A stretch of 64,000 nt of DNA. Origin: Aphanothece cf. minutissima CCALA 015 (lineage in GTDB: Bacteria; Cyanobacteriota; Cyanobacteriia; PCC-6307; Cyanobiaceae). Positions 27,102 through 36,076 of this stretch are shown in pieces; within the stretch, counting starts at the first letter, position 1; the number at the start of each line of letters is the position of its first letter. A model generated the notes under the pieces. The model was not told the origin of the DNA, made no database searches, and saw nothing but the letters and a program-made list of their open reading frames with translations. The position numbers were made by a program, and so were the translations under genes. Location: positions 205,110 to 269,109 of the forward strand of contig PVWP01000005.1 in the NCBI GenBank assembly GCA_003003925.1. Reading direction: 5' to 3'.

Positions 27102-28604
27102 ATGAATCCCGACGCCATTCTGTTCGGCGCCTTTGAAAGGCACAATTTTGGAGATCTCCTCATGGGCTTTGCCTTTGAGAAGCTGCTCCAACAAAAAGGA
27201 ATCCGCACGATTCACGCCAGCATCCTTGAAAATGATCTGACGGCGTGGGGCGGCACCAGGGTCCACTCCATCTTCCGATTGCTGGCCAGCGGCCTGGAGA
27301 CGAGCATCCCGATTCTGCATGTCGGAGGTGAAACAGCGTCCTGCTCCTTCATGGAGGCCCTGGCCTGCGACTCCCCTGCCCCTCTGCCCTTCCACCTCAA
27401 GGACGTGGTCAGCTCCGATGTCCATCAGCAGCTGGGCACGGACCGCCCCTTTCCCTATCTGACACCAACCGAAGAACGTATCGACAAGGAGTTGAAGCGA
27501 TGGGAGAACAGACTGTTTTACGGCATCGGCCTCACCCAGCTGGCAGACGACAGCGCCCAGAACGAACACCTGAAAGCCTCATTGACCGCCGCGAGAATGA
27601 TCGGCTTCCGAGATGCCCACTCCCTAAGCAACGCCAAGAGCCTGGGAGTTGTCCAGACCACATACGCCCCGGACATTGTTTTGTCCATCAGCCGATTGAT
27701 GCCCGTTGCCAACCCTGGGAATCCACCCTATCTGCTGCTGCATTTCAATGGCGGCTATCTGCAAAGACACGCCGCCACCCTCATCCAATCACTCTCGCAG
27801 ATTGCCGGCGGCTTCGCAGGCGGCCTGAAGATCGGCCTTGCCGGCACGGCCAACTATCACGATTCCCTGGAGGGTCTCTATCGATTCAAGCAGCTGGCCG
27901 ATGAATCTTCCGTTCCTGTGGAAGTCCTGCCGTCGGTTGACATCTTCACCATCTGTCAGCAGATTGCCAGCGCTGCGGCTGTCGTATCAACCAGCCTGCA
28001 TTACCGCATCGTCGCCAGATCCTATGGCGTGCCTCGGCTGACCATGAATGTGCACAAGGTCAACTGCTGGTCAGAAAGCAATGATGGCGGCTATCCATTC
28101 GGCGTTGAGCCCGACGGGCTGGCGTTCGCCGTCAACTCTCTGATCGCTTCGGTCCATCCCGTCAGGATGGTGGATGACCCTGCCCAGATGAAGGATCTGA
28201 GCATCATCGACAGCCATATCGAGACCATCACCGGAATCATCAAGGCCGCCGCGCCCAGCAGCGAGCGGCCGCGACTGAAAGACGCCACACCGCAACCCAC
28301 CGCGCCAGCCACGGACCTCTGGGTCGCCTCCATGGTCCATTGCCTCGATGACCGCGAGAGGTCCATCAGGGCACAGGCCGAAACCATCCGGGCCCAGGAC
28401 GCCGTCCTCAGCTCCAAAACGCGATTGCTGAGGCGACTGCTGCATCTGCTCCTGGCGGCCGTTCGGCGCAGCCAACCGTGGGGGGCCGCCCCCTCAGGCC
28501 AGAGCCGGCAGCACCGTCCGGGAGACCCTGGAGGAAGTGCAGCGAATGGTGATTCACCTCACCCCGGCAACAGTGAGAAGGTGGTGCAGCGTATCCGGCC
28601 CTAG
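27102..28604 (+). CDS. Polysaccharide pyruvyl transferase family protein
   Basis: A 500-residue protein of the WcaK/CsaB-like polysaccharide pyruvyl transferase group, enzymes that add ketal pyruvate from phosphoenolpyruvate to sugars. Evidence: AILFGAFERHNFGDLLMGFA at the start (the usual (N/Y)-x-GDxx block), ILHVGGE, SLSNAKSLGV in a segment that scans like 'D.AS...L...G', TYAPDIVLS, and SAAAVVSTSLHYRIVARSYG, the typical C-terminal S-R-L/HY..I.A...G motif. The last 100 residues look like a coiled coil (DRERSIRAQAETIRAQD) and a disordered tail. G+C drops here (29 of 60 bases at 27121-27180). Acceptor sugar unknown. Confidence 0.75.
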   Translation: MNPDAILFGAFERHNFGDLLMGFAFEKLLQQKGIRTIHASILENDLTAWGGTRVHSIFRLLASGLETSIPILHVGGETASCSFMEALACDSPAPLPFHLKDVVSSDVHQQLGTDRPFPYLTPTEERIDKELKRWENRLFYGIGLTQLADDSAQNEHLKASLTAARMIGFRDAHSLSNAKSLGVVQTTYAPDIVLSISRLMPVANPGNPPYLLLHFNGGYLQRHAATLIQSLSQIAGGFAGGLKIGLAGTANYHDSLEGLYRFKQLADESSVPVEVLPSVDIFTICQQIASAAAVVSTSLHYRIVARSYGVPRLTMNVHKVNCWSESNDGGYPFGVEPDGLAFAVNSLIASVHPVRMVDDPAQMKDLSIIDSHIETITGIIKAAAPSSERPRLKDATPQPTAPATDLWVASMVHCLDDRERSIRAQAETIRAQDAVLSSKTRLLRRLLHLLLAAVRRSQPWGAAPSGQSRQHRPGDPGGSAANGDSPHPGNSEKVVQRIRP

Positions 28605-28694
28605 GGTGAGCCCGATGGTATCTCTCCAGTTCGCTCCGCTGCGTCCAGCTCGCTCCACTGCATAGATGTCCGAAACGCCAGGCCTTCATTCCCC

Positions 28695-29795
28695 GTGAAT
28701 TCAGCCAAAGCCATTGCCTTCTATCTTCCCCAATATCACCCGATTCCTGAGAATGATGCGTGGTGGGGTAAGGGATTCACGGAATGGCGAAATGTCACCA
28801 GGGCAAGGCCGCTGTACCCCCGGCATTACCAGCCGCACCTGCCCGCCGATCTGGGCTTTTACGACCTGAGGCTGCCGGAAGTCCGCCAGGCCCAGGCAGA
28901 GCTGGCGCAATCTTTCGGCCTGCATGGTTTCTGCTACTACCACTACTGGTTCAACGGTCGGCGCGTGCTGCAGCGGCCGTTCGAAGACGTTCTGGCTTCC
29001 GGTGAACCGGACTTTCCCTTCTGTGTCTGCTGGGCCAATGAAAACTGGACCCGGCGCTGGGACGGATCCGATGATGAGATTCTTCTGGAGCAGATCTACA
29101 GCGAACAGGACGACCGCGAGCACCTGTTGTCCCTGTTGACGGCCTTCAGGGATCCTCGCTACATCAGGATCGCAGGTAAACCTCTGTTTCTCGTCTATCG
29201 CACCAGCGCCCTGCCCCATCCGGCCCGAACGGCAGAGATCTGGCGATCCATCGCCCATGACCATGGCCTGGGAGATCTCTATCTCGTTTCCGTTGAATCG
29301 AAGGAGACTGAGATCAGGAACCCTCAGGACTTCGGCTTTGATGCCGCGGTGGAGTTTCAGCCCTGTTGGCCGATGCTCGGCTCTCTCCCGCACCAGACTC
29401 CCAGTCTGCGGGAAAGGGTCAAGGGCTTGATCAAGAAGGAGTCACCGGGGAAAAGCATCCACCGGGTCGTCGATTACGACAAGGTCAGTCAGGCGGCCCT
29501 TTCCAGGCCTGTCCCCCCCTATCCCCGCTTCCCCTGTGTCACCCCGTCCTGGGACAACACCGCCCGGCGACGCTGGGGGGGCATCATCCTCCAGGATGCG
29601 ACGCCGGAGCGCTACGGCCACTGGCTCAGGCAGACCCTGGCACGCCTCCCGGCCTGCGGTCTGCCTGAACCGATCGTGTTCATCAACGCCTGGAACGAGT
29701 GGGCCGAAGGCAACCACCTCGAACCCGATCAACGCTGGGGTAGCCGCTATCTGCAGGAAACGCTCGCCGCCCTCAGCGGCTCAGGTCTCCCATAG
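28695..29795 (+). CDS. WbsX-like glycoside hydrolase 99-like / glycan synthesis protein
   Basis: A 366-residue WbsX-family protein. The opening AIAFYLPQYHPIPENDAWWG followed by KGFTEW is the family's signature; HGFCYYHYWFNGRRVL, WANENWTRRWDG and the C-terminal NAWNEWAEGNHLEPD are equally diagnostic. The fold resembles GH99 endo-alpha-mannosidase, and genes of this type occur in O-antigen and rhamnan-type clusters; catalytic role is still debated. The start is the GTG at 28695, directly before the conserved block. It follows the pyruvyl transferase gene by 90 bases and ends 9 bases from the convergent ndhJ. Confidence 0.88.
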   Translation: MNSAKAIAFYLPQYHPIPENDAWWGKGFTEWRNVTRARPLYPRHYQPHLPADLGFYDLRLPEVRQAQAELAQSFGLHGFCYYHYWFNGRRVLQRPFEDVLASGEPDFPFCVCWANENWTRRWDGSDDEILLEQIYSEQDDREHLLSLLTAFRDPRYIRIAGKPLFLVYRTSALPHPARTAEIWRSIAHDHGLGDLYLVSVESKETEIRNPQDFGFDAAVEFQPCWPMLGSLPHQTPSLRERVKGLIKKESPGKSIHRVVDYDKVSQAALSRPVPPYPRFPCVTPSWDNTARRRWGGIILQDATPERYGHWLRQTLARLPACGLPEPIVFINAWNEWAEGNHLEPDQRWGSRYLQETLAALSGSGLP

Positions 29796-29804
29796 GCGGC
29801 GCCA

Positions 29805-30407
29805 TCAATAGGCATCCTGCATCTCATAGAAATCAGGCTGCACGTAATCCTTGCGCAGCGGATAGCCCTTCCAGTCCTCCGGCATCAGCAGCCGCTTGGG
29901 ATGGGGATGCCCCTCGTAGGCGATGCCGAACATGTCGAAGGTCTCGCGCTCCTGCCAGTCGGCCCCGCGGAACAGGCCATAGAGGCTGGGGATCGACAGG
30001 GCACCGTCCCGGGGGAGGAACACCTTGAGTCGCACTTCCTCGGGACGCGCCTCGGCCGGCAGGGGGCCGTGGCCATCGGCCATGGCCGAAAACTGATCGA
30101 CCATCGACGCCAGCTTGACCAGGTGATAGAAGCTCACCAGCCGGCCCCCCGGGCCCTCGTCGTAGCCCCCCTGGCACTGGAGGTAGTCGTAGCCGGCCGC
30201 CTTCAGGGCCGTGGCCACCAGGGGCAGGGCGGCGGGCTCCACCCCCAGCATCTCGACGCCCGAGTGGTCCGGGCCGAGGCTGACGGCATCAAAACCCTGG
30301 CCGCTCAGCCACGTGGCCACGGGCCCAGGGGCAGCGGCCTGCAGGGCACTGGCTTCGGAGGCCGTGCCGTCCGCGGCACCAGGGGTGACGGGGGACTCCT
30401 CAGGCAT
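29805..30407 (-). CDS. ndhJ: NAD(P)H-quinone oxidoreductase subunit J
   Basis: A 200-residue peripheral subunit of cyanobacterial NDH-1, homologous to the 30-kDa/NuoC subunit. After a variable alanine-rich N-terminus come [31 protein letters not shown], the 30-kDa signature around [20 protein letters not shown] and [17 protein letters not shown]. Its ATG overlaps the ndhK stop by 8 bases; gene order ndhC-ndhK-ndhJ is the conserved cyanobacterial and chloroplast operon. Functions in respiratory and cyclic electron flow around photosystem I. Confidence 0.97.
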   Translation of the reverse strand: MPEESPVTPGAADGTASEASALQAAAPGPVATWLSGQGFDAVSLGPDHSGVEMLGVEPAALPLVATALKAAGYDYLQCQGGYDEGPGGRLVSFYHLVKLASMVDQFSAMADGHGPLPAEARPEEVRLKVFLPRDGALSIPSLYGLFRGADWQERETFDMFGIAYEGHPHPKRLLMPEDWKGYPLRKDYVQPDFYEMQDAY

Positions 30408-31155
30408 CGGTGGTGGGGGCGGTGGGGGCGGAGACGGTGGCGCTGTCAGCGGCGGCGCCCATCGGCAGACCGGCGGCGGCGGCCAGGGCGGCCTGCTGGG
30501 TTTCCGCCCGCAGGTAGGCCCCGGTGACGATCGGGTCGATCCGCTTCATCTGGTGGGGGATCGTGCAGTAGCGGTGGGTGGGACGCAGGTTGCCGCGCTC
30601 GGCCAGGGCTTCGTTGCCCACCTTCTTGCGCAGCTTGATCACCGCATCGAAGATCGCTTCCGGACGGGGCGGGCAGCCGGGCAGATAGAGGTCGACGGGA
30701 ATCAGCTTGTCGACGCCGCGCACCGCCGTGGTGGAGTCGGCGGAGAACATGCCGCCGGTGATGGTGCAGGCCCCCATGGCGATCACGTACTTGGGCTCCG
30801 GCATCTGCTCGTAGAGCCGCACCAGGGCCGGCGCCATCTTCATCGTCACCGTGCCGGCCACGATCAGCAGATCGGCCTGGCGGGGGCTGGAGCGGGGCAC
30901 CAGACCGAAGCGGTCGAAGTCGAAGCGGGAGCCGATCAGGGCCGCGAACTCGATGAAGCAGCAGGCCGTGCCGTAGAGCAGCGGCCAGAGGCTGCTGAGC
31001 CGGGCCCAGTTGTGGAGATCGTCGAGGCTGGTGAGAATGATGTTCTCGGAGAGGTCGGCGGTGACGCCGGGGGCGCCCACGGGACCGCAGCTGGCCTCGC
31101 GCAGATCGCGCAGGGCATCGACGGAAAGGGAGCCGGCAGGGGGTGTGAGGGTCAT
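30400..31155 (-). CDS. ndhK: NAD(P)H-quinone oxidoreductase subunit K
   Basis: A 251-residue NuoB/PSST-type subunit carrying the N2 iron-sulfur cluster of NDH-1. The cluster cysteines are visible: the pair in [13 protein letters not shown], one in [15 protein letters not shown] and one in [33 protein letters not shown] is also conserved. The cluster mediates electron transfer to plastoquinone. It lies 13 bases after ndhC and overlaps ndhJ, in the usual operon. Confidence 0.98.
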   Translation of the reverse strand: MTLTPPAGSLSVDALRDLREASCGPVGAPGVTADLSENIILTSLDDLHNWARLSSLWPLLYGTACCFIEFAALIGSRFDFDRFGLVPRSSPRQADLLIVAGTVTMKMAPALVRLYEQMPEPKYVIAMGACTITGGMFSADSTTAVRGVDKLIPVDLYLPGCPPRPEAIFDAVIKLRKKVGNEALAERGNLRPTHRYCTIPHQMKRIDPIVTGAYLRAETQQAALAAAAGLPMGAAADSATVSAPTAPTTDA

Positions 31156-31168
31156 GGTGGGGAGGTGC

Positions 31169-31531
31169 TCAGCTCCACTCGAGGGCGCCCTTGCGCCAGG
31201 CGTACGCCAGGGCCAGCACCAGGATGGAGATGAAGATCAGAGCCTCGATGAAGGCCAGCAGCCCGAGTCGGTGGAAGGCCACCGCCCAGGGATAGAGGAA
31301 GACGGTCTCGACATCGAAGATGACGAAGACCAGGGCGAACATGTAGTAGCGGATGTTGAACTGGATCCAGGCCCCGCCGATCGGTTCCATGCCCGATTCA
31401 TAGGTGAGCTGTCGCTCCCCCTGGCGGCTCTTGGGAGCCAGCAGCTTGTTGGCCACCAGCGCCAGCACCGGAACCGCCGCCGAAATCAGCAGGAAGCCCA
31501 GAAAGGCGTCGTAGCCGGAGAGCACGAACAT
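31169..31531 (-). CDS. ndhC: NAD(P)H-quinone oxidoreductase subunit 3
   Basis: A 120-residue membrane subunit (NuoA homologue) with three transmembrane helices: [40 protein letters not shown] and [18 protein letters not shown]. The family's [20 protein letters not shown] loop is perfectly recognisable. I chose the ATG at 31531, giving the usual 120 residues; an ATG at 31555 would add eight. First gene of the ndhC-K-J operon, divergent from rubA. Confidence 0.97.
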   Translation of the reverse strand: MFVLSGYDAFLGFLLISAAVPVLALVANKLLAPKSRQGERQLTYESGMEPIGGAWIQFNIRYYMFALVFVIFDVETVFLYPWAVAFHRLGLLAFIEALIFISILVLALAYAWRKGALEWS

Positions 31532-31643
31532 CGGCAGACCCAACCTGGCGCGCATTCTGCCACCTGCCTCCGGGGGCGGCGGTCGCCGGGACGACCGGCC
31601 CGGCGACCGCCGGGAGGGCCGCTGGGCCCGGGGTCGCCCTCGA

Positions 31644-31649
31644 TAGAGT
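31644..31649 (+). promoter_or_regulatory. Possible -10 box upstream of rubA
   Basis: TAGAGT located 23 bases before the ATG at 31673. The position argues for that start rather than the in-frame ATG at 31658, which would leave a leader of only about two bases. No -35 match seen. The pattern resembles other boxes in this window upstream of psbE and icd. Confidence 0.35.
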
Positions 31650-31672
31650 CCCCTGGTATGGCCAGGCACGGG

Positions 31673-32083
31673 ATGAGCACGGAACCGCCGACGGAGACAT
31701 CCACCGAAGAGCTCCCCAGCGGGGCCGCCGGCACCCTCGGCGAAGCGGCCGAACCCGTCGCAGAGGACCCCTCCAGCCACCGCTTCGAGTGCCGCAGCTG
31801 CGGCTTCGTGTACGACCCGGCCGAGGGGGTGAAGAAACTGGGGATCGCGGCCGGCACCTCCTTTCTCGATCTCGACCCGGTCGGGTTCCGCTGCCCGGTC
31901 TGCCGCAGCCGGGTGGGAGCCTTCAAGGACATCGGCCCCCGCAACAAGCCCAGTGGCTTCGAGGAGAACCTCAACTTCGGCCTGGGGGTGAACCGCCTCA
32001 CCCCCGGCCAGAAGAACGTGCTGATCTTCGGGGGGTTCGCCCTGGCCTTCGCTTTCTTCCTCTCCCTCTATTCCCTGCGTTGA
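31673..32083 (+). CDS. rubA: Rubredoxin, thylakoid-anchored photosystem assembly factor
   Basis: A 136-residue protein with a disordered acidic N-terminus, a rubredoxin domain whose iron is held by the two pairs in [11 protein letters not shown] and RCPVCRSRV, and a C-terminal membrane helix [19 protein letters not shown]. This combination is the cyanobacterial/chloroplast RubA, needed for photosystem accumulation. It is followed by ycf48 with one-base overlap (TGATG) and then psbEFLJ, the conserved order rubA-ycf48-psbEFLJ. It is probably co-transcribed with ycf48. Confidence 0.95.
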   Translation: MSTEPPTETSTEELPSGAAGTLGEAAEPVAEDPSSHRFECRSCGFVYDPAEGVKKLGIAAGTSFLDLDPVGFRCPVCRSRVGAFKDIGPRNKPSGFEENLNFGLGVNRLTPGQKNVLIFGGFALAFAFFLSLYSLR

Positions 32084-33123
32084 TGCCTGCGCCCCTCCCC
32101 GCCCTGCCGGCCATCCTTCGCCCGCTGCGGCCCCTGCTCAGCCTGGCCCTGTCCCTCGTGCTCGCCCTCGGCCTCACGGGCTGCGTCACCACCGGACTGC
32201 CCACCGCCGCCGCCAGCCCCTGGCAGGCGGTTCCCCTGGACACCCGCTCCAACCCCCTCGACGTGGCCTTCAGCAGCGCCGACCACGGCTTCCTGGTGGG
32301 CAGCAACCGGCTGATCATGGAAACCGACGACGGCGGTGCCAGCTGGCAGGAGCGGGCCCTGGACCTGCCGGAGGAGGAGAATTTCCGGCTGATCAGCATC
32401 GACTTCAACGGGCCTGAGGGCTGGATCGTGGGCCAGCCCGGCCTGCTGCTGCACAGCGACGACGCCGGCAGCAGCTGGAGCCGGCTGCTGCTCGACACCA
32501 AGCTGCCCGGCGAGCCCTACCTGGTGACGGCCCTGGGGCCGAAGACCGCCGAGCTGGCCACCAACGTCGGGGCGGTGTACCGCACCACCGATGCCGGCTC
32601 CAGCTGGCAGGCCCTGGTGGGCGATGCCGCCGGCGCCATCCGCGACCTGCGCCGCAGCGCCGACGGCGACTACGTCAGCGTCAGCAGCCTGGGCAACTTC
32701 TTCGCCACCTGGGAACCCGGCCTGCCCGCCTGGCAGGTGCACCAGCGGGTCAGCAGCCAGCGGCTGCAGTCGATGGGCTTCCAGCCCGACGGCCACCTCT
32801 GGATGGTGGCCCGGGGCGCCCAGCTGCGCTTCGACGGCGACCCGAGCACCGCCGAAAGCACCGAAAGCGGCGACTGGAGCAAGCCCGTGATCCCGATCAC
32901 CAACGGCTACGGCTACCTCGACATGGCCTGGGATCCCCGCGGCGCCGTCTGGACCGGCGGTGGCAACGGCACCCTGCTCGTGAGCAACGATGCCGGCGCC
33001 AGCTGGCAGCGGGATCCGGTGGGCAGCGAGCAGCCCACCAACTTCTCCCGGATCGTCTTCGCCGCCGATGGCAAGGGCTTCGTCCTGGGGGAGCGGGGCG
33101 TGCTGCTGCGCTGGGTGGGCTGA
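32083..33123 (+). CDS. Photosystem II assembly factor Ycf48/HCF136
   Basis: A 346-residue lumenal factor that assists early photosystem II (D1) assembly. The N-terminal signal [18 protein letters not shown] ends in a lipobox, so it should be a lipoprotein. The body is a beta-propeller with repeats of the form 'TDDGGASW', 'SDDAGSSWS', 'TTDAGSSWQ', 'SNDAGASWQ', typical of the family. The ATG overlaps the rubA stop. It lies 99 bases before psbE, consistent with the photosystem II role. Confidence 0.96.
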   Translation: MPAPLPALPAILRPLRPLLSLALSLVLALGLTGCVTTGLPTAAASPWQAVPLDTRSNPLDVAFSSADHGFLVGSNRLIMETDDGGASWQERALDLPEEENFRLISIDFNGPEGWIVGQPGLLLHSDDAGSSWSRLLLDTKLPGEPYLVTALGPKTAELATNVGAVYRTTDAGSSWQALVGDAAGAIRDLRRSADGDYVSVSSLGNFFATWEPGLPAWQVHQRVSSQRLQSMGFQPDGHLWMVARGAQLRFDGDPSTAESTESGDWSKPVIPITNGYGYLDMAWDPRGAVWTGGGNGTLLVSNDAGASWQRDPVGSEQPTNFSRIVFAADGKGFVLGERGVLLRWVG

Positions 33124-33193
33124 GGGCGGGGGGCAACTGCATCCCTCTGTAACCAACCCCCCGACCCGCTCCCGCCAGCCGCTGGCCGACCCC

Positions 33194-33199
33194 TAGGAT
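33194..33199 (+). promoter_or_regulatory. Possible -10 box of the psbEFLJ operon
   Basis: TAGGAT, 23 bases before the psbE ATG, within CCCTAGGATT. The 99-base gap between ycf48 and psbE leaves room for an independent promoter, as is usual for this operon. There is no good -35 hexamer. Confidence 0.4.
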
Positions 33200-33222
33200 T
33201 GCCGGGCTGAACGCTTGTTGCT

Positions 33223-33477
33223 ATGGCTGCCGGCTCCACAGGGGAACGCCCGTTCTTCGAGATCATCACAAGCATCCGCTACTGGGTCATCCATGCGGTG
33301 ACCCTGCCGGCCATCTTCCTGGCGGGCTTCCTGTTCGTGTCCACCGGCCTGGCCTACGACGCCTTCGGCACGCCCCGTCCGGATGCCTACTTCCAGGCCC
33401 AGGAAACCAAAGCTCCCGTCGTGAGCCAGCGTTACGAGGGCAAGAGCAGCCTTGATCTGCGCCTCCAGGAACCATGA
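33223..33477 (+). CDS. psbE: Cytochrome b559 subunit alpha
   Basis: An 84-residue photosystem II reaction-centre protein. The single membrane helix contains the heme-ligating histidine in [17 protein letters not shown], followed by [16 protein letters not shown]. With PsbF it forms heme-containing cytochrome b559. Length and all core residues match the cyanobacterial family. Overlaps psbF by 4 bases and is the first gene of psbEFLJ. Confidence 0.99.
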   Translation: MAAGSTGERPFFEIITSIRYWVIHAVTLPAIFLAGFLFVSTGLAYDAFGTPRPDAYFQAQETKAPVVSQRYEGKSSLDLRLQEP

Positions 33478-33611
33478 CCCAGTCCACCGCTCCCACCACG
33501 CCGCGCAATTACCCGATCTTCACGGTGCGCTGGCTTTCCGTCCACGCCCTCGGCATCCCCACGGTCTTCTTCCTGGGTGCCTTGGCGGCCATGCAGTTCG
33601 TCCGTCGCTGA
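33474..33611 (+). CDS. psbF: Cytochrome b559 subunit beta
   Basis: A 45-residue single-helix protein: [20 protein letters not shown] carries the heme-ligating histidine, then [14 protein letters not shown] closes it. Partner of PsbE in photosystem II. Translationally coupled to psbE by a 4-base overlap. Confidence 0.98.
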   Translation: MTQSTAPTTPRNYPIFTVRWLSVHALGIPTVFFLGALAAMQFVRR

Positions 33612-33618
33612 GACATCC

Positions 33619-33738
33619 ATGCAGCGCAATCCCAACCCCAACAACCTGCCGGTCGAGCTGAACCGCACGAGCCTCTATCTCGGGCTGCTGTTCGTGTTCG
33701 TCATCGGCATCCTCTTCTCCAGCTACTTCTTCAACTGA
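33619..33738 (+). CDS. psbL: Photosystem II reaction centre protein L
   Basis: A 39-residue single-helix protein, exactly the family length, with [19 protein letters not shown] then [15 protein letters not shown]. It sits at the monomer-monomer interface of photosystem II. Starts 7 bases after psbF. Confidence 0.98.
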   Translation: MQRNPNPNNLPVELNRTSLYLGLLFVFVIGILFSSYFFN

Positions 33739-33756
33739 TCGGGAGGCACCCCATCC

Positions 33757-33957
33757 ATGAGCGGCAAGAAATCCTCACTTCCTGACGGCCGGATCCCCGA
33801 CCGCCTTCCCGACGGCCGCCCGGCCGTGGCCTGGAAGAGCCGGTGGACCGAAGGGGTCCTGCCGCTCTGGATGGTCGCCACCGCCGGTGGCATGGCCGTG
33901 ATCTTCGTGGTCGGCCTGTTCTTCTACGGCTCCTACGTGGGTGTCGGTTCGGCCTGA
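33757..33957 (+). CDS. psbJ: Photosystem II reaction centre protein J
   Basis: A 66-residue single-helix protein with a polar N-terminus and [20 protein letters not shown] then [11 protein letters not shown], the conserved PsbJ end. Involved in electron transfer between QA and QB and in assembly. Last gene of the operon, followed by a strong terminator. The start GGGAGG five bases upstream of the ATG region is a good ribosome-binding site. Confidence 0.97.
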   Translation: MSGKKSSLPDGRIPDRLPDGRPAVAWKSRWTEGVLPLWMVATAGGMAVIFVVGLFFYGSYVGVGSA

Positions 33958-33990
33958 CTGAACGGCGCCCATCGTTCTCCAATGCTCTGC

Positions 33991-34019
33991 AGCGGATCCT
34001 CTGGGATCCGCTTTTTTTT
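33991..34019 (+). terminator. Rho-independent terminator of psbEFLJ
   Basis: A perfect 9-base stem (AGCGGATCC / GGATCCGCT) with a 4-base loop (TCTG), followed by eight Ts. It lies 33 bases after the psbJ stop and is the clearest terminator in the window. Confidence 0.93.
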
Positions 34020-34123
34020 GGCCATGCACCACGGCGGACAACAGACCACTGACAACGGCAGAGCAGGCGGTATCCGACCCAATCCCTAAGCTTCCGCCAG
34101 GACCCACGGCGACGAGGGATGGC

Positions 34124-35038
34124 ATGGGCAAGTTCTATCAGGCCCGGGACAAAGAGTTCATCGATTATCAGCTGTATCTGCTGGACGGGCTCACCCTGCG
34201 AGGTCCCCAGTCCAGCCGCTCCGACGGCATCGCCTACCTGGGTGCAGCTCAGACGTTCGGCACGTATTGCGAGGACCCTTTCCCCACCATCATCGGCAGA
34301 ACGCTGGGCGTGGGCACCATGAATCTCGGCAGAGGGGGAGCAGGCCCGGATTACTACCTCTCCTCCCAGGATTCACAGGCGCTGCTGGGCCTGGCCAACC
34401 AGGCCCGCTTGGTCGTTGTCCAGGTCATGTCGGGGAGAAGCATCAACAATTCGGTGTTTTTCTGTGGTCTGGGCGCTTCCAAAGGCCATCGGCTTCCCGA
34501 TGGCCAGCCCATGAGATCTGAGCAGGTCTGGAGTGACCTTTTCCTGGGTGGGGATAAACGGGGGGATGATCCCGAGTTCATCGAGAAGCTCATCGAAGAG
34601 AATTCCAGGGCGTATGTAGAAAAAATGGTTCAACTCCTCAACAAGATCTCCGTGCCCAAGATTCTCTTCTGGTTTTCGGAGCGCGCACCGGAAAGCTATC
34701 GGTTTCCAAGTCGACAACGGCTGGAAGAGTTGAGATTTTCTCGCACGCCCCAAGGACGGCTCTCTGCGAAAGTCCTCTACAAGCTAGGGATGTGGGACCG
34801 CAGCCCCAAGCCCTCGCTTCTCGGCAAGTTCCCCCATCTCGTCACGGAACCCATGCTGAAGATGATTCGCCCCTTCGCCGATGCCTTCGTGGAGTGCAGC
34901 ACCGCTGCGGGCATGCCCCAGCCCTTGCTGAACAGCCAGGGCATCATCGTCGACTACAACCGCTACTACCCTTCACCAGAAATGCATCAAAAAGCGGCAG
35001 AAGCCCTGCTGCCGTCCTGCCAGGCGATGCTGACGTGA
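34124..35038 (+). CDS. DUF6473-like protein
   Basis: A 304-residue protein that I match from memory to the DUF6473 family: a start of the type 'DYQLYLLDGLTLRGP', then IAYLGAAQTFGTYCEDPFPT, VGTMNLGRGGAGPDYYL, and a C-terminal YNRYYPSPEMHQKAAEALL. These proteins of unknown function are often next to sulfotransferase genes; the neighbour at 35062-36006 is indeed sulfotransferase-like. No signal peptide. G+C is low (26 of 60 bases at 34621-34680), in contrast with psbEFLJ. The cassette begins right after the psbJ terminator, which suggests an insertion at the operon end. Confidence 0.7.
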   Translation: MGKFYQARDKEFIDYQLYLLDGLTLRGPQSSRSDGIAYLGAAQTFGTYCEDPFPTIIGRTLGVGTMNLGRGGAGPDYYLSSQDSQALLGLANQARLVVVQVMSGRSINNSVFFCGLGASKGHRLPDGQPMRSEQVWSDLFLGGDKRGDDPEFIEKLIEENSRAYVEKMVQLLNKISVPKILFWFSERAPESYRFPSRQRLEELRFSRTPQGRLSAKVLYKLGMWDRSPKPSLLGKFPHLVTEPMLKMIRPFADAFVECSTAAGMPQPLLNSQGIIVDYNRYYPSPEMHQKAAEALLPSCQAMLT

Positions 35039-35061
35039 AACGGAACCGGATCACGCGCCTT

Positions 35062-36006
35062 TCATTGCCATGGGACAAAGCGGTGGCCGAAACGTTCGAT
35101 CATCTGGCGATCGTTTTCCACGAACTCGGAAATGTCCTCAGAATGAACCTTCTGGACGTCGGCTCCCTCAGCAACGACCCTGCGCAGATCATCTTCGGGA
35201 ACCTCAAATCGAATCAACCGACAGATACGCGCCAGCGTCTCGTACGGACTGCTCAAAAAGTCTTCATAACAGATGGGATAGACCTCCAGTCCTGCCCTGA
35301 CAAGCACCTGCCTGAGTTCCCGCTTTCGAGCCAGAAAGGCTTCGCAGCTGGCAACGATGGTCTCGAAACGGACGGGGTCAACATGGATCTTCCCAATCTC
35401 GCTTCTCTGAAGTTCACCTCTGGCCAGCCTGAACTGCAGGTGACCAGGCTGGCCCGTTCCATCACCGTGATACTTCGAGAGGGCCCATCGAAAGACATCC
35501 TGCCGAACAGCAAGGAAGACGACGACTTGATTCCTTTTCAGAATCTTGATCATCAATCTCTTGTAGTTCCTGAGATTGATTCTTTGTGAAAGATCCTCTA
35601 GCTGTTTACTGACTCGCGGCAGAGTACGACTCAGGACACGATGCACTATTGGAAGGCGGTCGGGATACCACGGCAATGTCAACACCCGGAATCGCATCTT
35701 CAAGCCTGTCACGGCCCCTTGACGAACCCCCAGTAAACGGCCCATGGCCGTTCGGCCATACCGTGCCTGGATGGCCTCTGGATCAACAGGTTGGGAGCCC
35801 AGCAGGCCATGCAGGCAAAATCTCAGATCAGCATCGGACATCCGTCCACAGGAGTGGAGGTCAAAGGGTTCCACGCTCGTGAGTCCATGGCCCCGGTCCT
35901 TCCTCAGGATCGTGATCCCCGGGAGCTTGTCGAGCAGCGACATCAAGGCCGTGGTGCCCTCCTTCTCATCAAAGAAGATCATGAAATTGGCCGCTCCCGT
36001 GCGCAT
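35062..36006 (-). CDS. Sulfotransferase-like protein
   Basis: A 314-residue protein whose layout suggests a PAPS-dependent sulfotransferase: an N-terminal strand-loop FMIFFDEKEGTTALMSLLDK at the place of the 5'-phosphosulfate loop, a central QVVVFLAVRQDVFRWALSKY resembling the 3'-phosphate-binding strand-R-D..-S segment, and a C-terminal LEVYPICYEDFLSSPYETLA ... KVHSEDISEFVEN, as in Stf0-type enzymes. The P-loop lacks the usual Arg-Ser/Thr-Gly-Ser, so the call is uncertain. Low G+C like its neighbour. Convergent with the DUF6473-like gene, 23 bases apart. A role in sulfating a surface glycan is inference. Confidence 0.6.
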   Translation of the reverse strand: MRTGAANFMIFFDEKEGTTALMSLLDKLPGITILRKDRGHGLTSVEPFDLHSCGRMSDADLRFCLHGLLGSQPVDPEAIQARYGRTAMGRLLGVRQGAVTGLKMRFRVLTLPWYPDRLPIVHRVLSRTLPRVSKQLEDLSQRINLRNYKRLMIKILKRNQVVVFLAVRQDVFRWALSKYHGDGTGQPGHLQFRLARGELQRSEIGKIHVDPVRFETIVASCEAFLARKRELRQVLVRAGLEVYPICYEDFLSSPYETLARICRLIRFEVPEDDLRRVVAEGADVQKVHSEDISEFVENDRQMIERFGHRFVPWQ

Positions 36007-36076
36007 CGATCGCCATGGCTCGCTGAGCCAGCCCTACAGCGTGCCCAGCCTGTCACGACACCCGATGGCCCGCCGT

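Noticed and set aside
26979-27569. Minus-strand frame opposite the pyruvyl transferase gene
   Set aside because: No recognisable domain, and the plus-strand frame has the family motifs from its first residues.
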